The notes beneath the pieces are model-generated. The model was not told the DNA's origin. It worked only from the letters and a program-made list of their open reading frames with translations, and made no database searches. The translations under genes were made by a program, and so were the position numbers. From Myxococcota bacterium (lineage in GTDB: Bacteria > Myxococcota_C > UBA6777), in assembly GCA_963169055.1 (NCBI GenBank), contig CAUJFU010000241.1, forward strand, positions 1-5,477: DNA of 5,477 bases, written 5' to 3'. Positions within the stretch are counted from its first letter, which is position 1; every line of letters begins with the position of its first letter. Shown here one piece after another: positions 4,142-5,477 of the stretch.

Positions 4142-5477
4142 GTGAACACATTTTATATCTCGACGCCCATCTACTACGTCAACGGCGCACCGCACATCGG
4201 GCATGCGTACACAACGATCGTGGCCGATGCTTTTGCTCGCTACTATCGACAAGCCGGATACGACGTGTTTTTCCAAACAGGAACGGACGAACACGGACTC
4301 AAGATCCAACGAGCCGCCGAAAGCCTCGGCATCTCCCCCCGTGAATTGGCCGATATCAACTCCGCAAAGTTTCTCGAACTCTTCAAAAAACTCGATATCC
4401 GATACGACCGATTCATCCGCACCACCGAAGAGGCCCACAAAGCCGTCGTCACCGAAGTGGTCCGACGCATGATCGAACATGGCGACGTCTATCTCGCCAA
4501 GTACGCAGGCTGGTACTCCGCAAGCGACGAAGCCTATTACGATGAGCTGGAAGTCGAAAACGGTCGCGCCAAGGCCAGCGGCTCGGTGGTGGAATGGGTC
4601 GAAGAAGAAAGCTATTTCTTCCGATTGAGCCAATACGCCGAGCCTTTGTTGCGCTGGTACAAAGAGGATCCCCAAAGCGTTCAACCCGATGCGCGGCGCA
4701 ATGAAGTGATCGCGTTCGTCGAAGGCGGACTCAAAGACCTTTCGATCAGCCGCACAACCTTTTCTTGGGGAATCCCCATGCCCCAAGATCCCAAACACGT
4801 CCTCTACGTCTGGGTGGACGCCCTCACCAACTACATCACAGGCGCAGGCGCCTTCCAAGATCAAGAACGCTACGCACGATATTGGCCTTGCGATATCCAT
4901 CTGATCGGCAAAGATATCTTGCGCTTTCATGCGGTGTATTGGCCCGCCTTCTTGCTCAGCGCAGGGTTGACCGTCCCCAAACAAGTCTTTGCGCATGGCT
5001 GGTGGATGAACGAAGGCTACAAGATGAGCAAGTCGCTCAACAACTTTATCGATGCCTTCGCTCTGGCCGAAGAATACGAACTGGATGTCTTGCGCTACTA
5101 TCTCTTGCGTGAAGTCCCCCTCGGAAACGACGGCAACTTTGCACGCGAACGGTTGATCGAACGCAACAACGGCGAACTCGCCGACAACATCGGCAACTTG
5201 GTGAATCGCACCTTACAGATGGCCAAAGGCTACATCCAAAGCCAAGCTCCCGCACCCGCCGAAACCAACGAAGAGATCGACCGAAACTTGCGCAGCGCAG
5301 CCGCCGAAGCAGTCCAAAAGATCGATGAATTCGTCAGCAAGCGGCAGATCCATCTTGCACTTGAACAACTGCTGTTGTGGAGCAGCGCACTCAACCTTTA
5401 CGTCCATACCACCGAGCCTTGGAAACTTCAAAAAGCCGAAGATCCCACGCGCTTGCACCAAGTCCTCTACCACGCCC
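4142..5477 (+). CDS. metG: methionyl-tRNA synthetase, zinc-less type (3' end beyond the window)
   Basis: The enzyme charges tRNA-Met with methionine using ATP in the cytoplasm and is essential. The 445 visible codons begin NTFYISTPIYYVNGAPHIGH, with the class I HIGH signature at 18-21 and KMSKS at 294-298. Between them lie the connective peptide, VEWVEEESYFFRLS (about 150-163), the methionine-pocket region YVWVDALTNY and the conserved GKDILRFHAVYWPAFL. In zinc-binding MetRS the segment after GWY carries two cysteines; here the equivalent positions are S126 and D129, and the second cysteine pair is also absent, so this is the zinc-free form with a shortened knuckle. The alpha-helical anticodon-binding domain starts around 335 (NNGELADNIGNLVNR) and includes a PW pair near 426-427. 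Typical family members run about 500-650 residues, so the end is missing. The right 68-bp repeat sits just upstream and may touch its promoter. Confidence 0.98.
   Translation, partial: MNTFYISTPIYYVNGAPHIGHAYTTIVADAFARYYRQAGYDVFFQTGTDEHGLKIQRAAESLGISPRELADINSAKFLELFKKLDIRYDRFIRTTEEAHKAVVTEVVRRMIEHGDVYLAKYAGWYSASDEAYYDELEVENGRAKASGSVVEWVEEESYFFRLSQYAEPLLRWYKEDPQSVQPDARRNEVIAFVEGGLKDLSISRTTFSWGIPMPQDPKHVLYVWVDALTNYITGAGAFQDQERYARYWPCDIHLIGKDILRFHAVYWPAFLLSAGLTVPKQVFAHGWWMNEGYKMSKSLNNFIDAFALAEEYELDVLRYYLLREVPLGNDGNFARERLIERNNGELADNIGNLVNRTLQMAKGYIQSQAPAPAETNEEIDRNLRSAAAEAVQKIDEFVSKRQIHLALEQLLLWSSALNLYVHTTEPWKLQKAEDPTRLHQVLYHA

Noticed and set aside
3949-4149. 66-codon minus-strand frame covering repeat copy 2 and the metG start
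   Set aside because: GTG start inside metG without a ribosome binding site and no homologue recognised; kept only as an observation about the repeat frame.
4064-4996. 310-codon minus-strand frame opposite metG
   Set aside because: It is the antisense shadow of a highly conserved synthetase gene and has no recognisable domain.

Overview
The window comes from a bacterial chromosome of moderate GC (mid-50s percent by eye, not counted), with mostly C-ending codons in the two genes at its left end. The organism cannot be named safely. A methionyl-tRNA synthetase without zinc cysteines and a leftover RCC1-type repeat fit a Gram-negative proteobacterium or myxobacterium-like lineage, but this is a weak inference.

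Layout. 2-370 (+) is the C-terminal end of an unidentified cysteine-rich, probably exported or membrane-anchored protein, followed by three 20-bp repeats. 443-1336 (+) is a complete PAP2-superfamily membrane phosphatase with all three catalytic motifs. 1337-1915 (579 bases) holds no convincing intact gene. It has a double hairpin (1363-1408), nothing recognised at 1409-1486, an array of six 41/42-bp tandem repeats (1487-1735), and a fragment of an RCC1 repeat (about 1769-1870). 1916-2578 (-) is a class I SAM-dependent, metal-dependent O-methyltransferase of the catechol/caffeoyl-CoA type. 2579-2898 is a 320-base divergent intergenic region with the first copy of a 68-bp repeat, a promoter and a palindromic operator candidate. 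2899-3927 (+) is a two-gene toxin-antitoxin operon: an excisionase-type helix-turn-helix antitoxin followed, 3 bases later, by a PIN-domain ribonuclease toxin. 3928-4141 is a spacer with the second copy of the 68-bp repeat. 4142-5477 (+) is metG, running off the right edge.

The most notable structure is the toxin-antitoxin operon bracketed by two direct copies of a 68-bp sequence (2703-2770 and 4001-4068, 65 of 68 identical), exactly 1298 bases apart. This looks like a discrete cassette inserted beside, or duplicated next to, the housekeeping gene metG. Neighbouring non-TA genes show no shared pathway. The window reads as chromosomal backbone interrupted by repeat-rich accessory segments.
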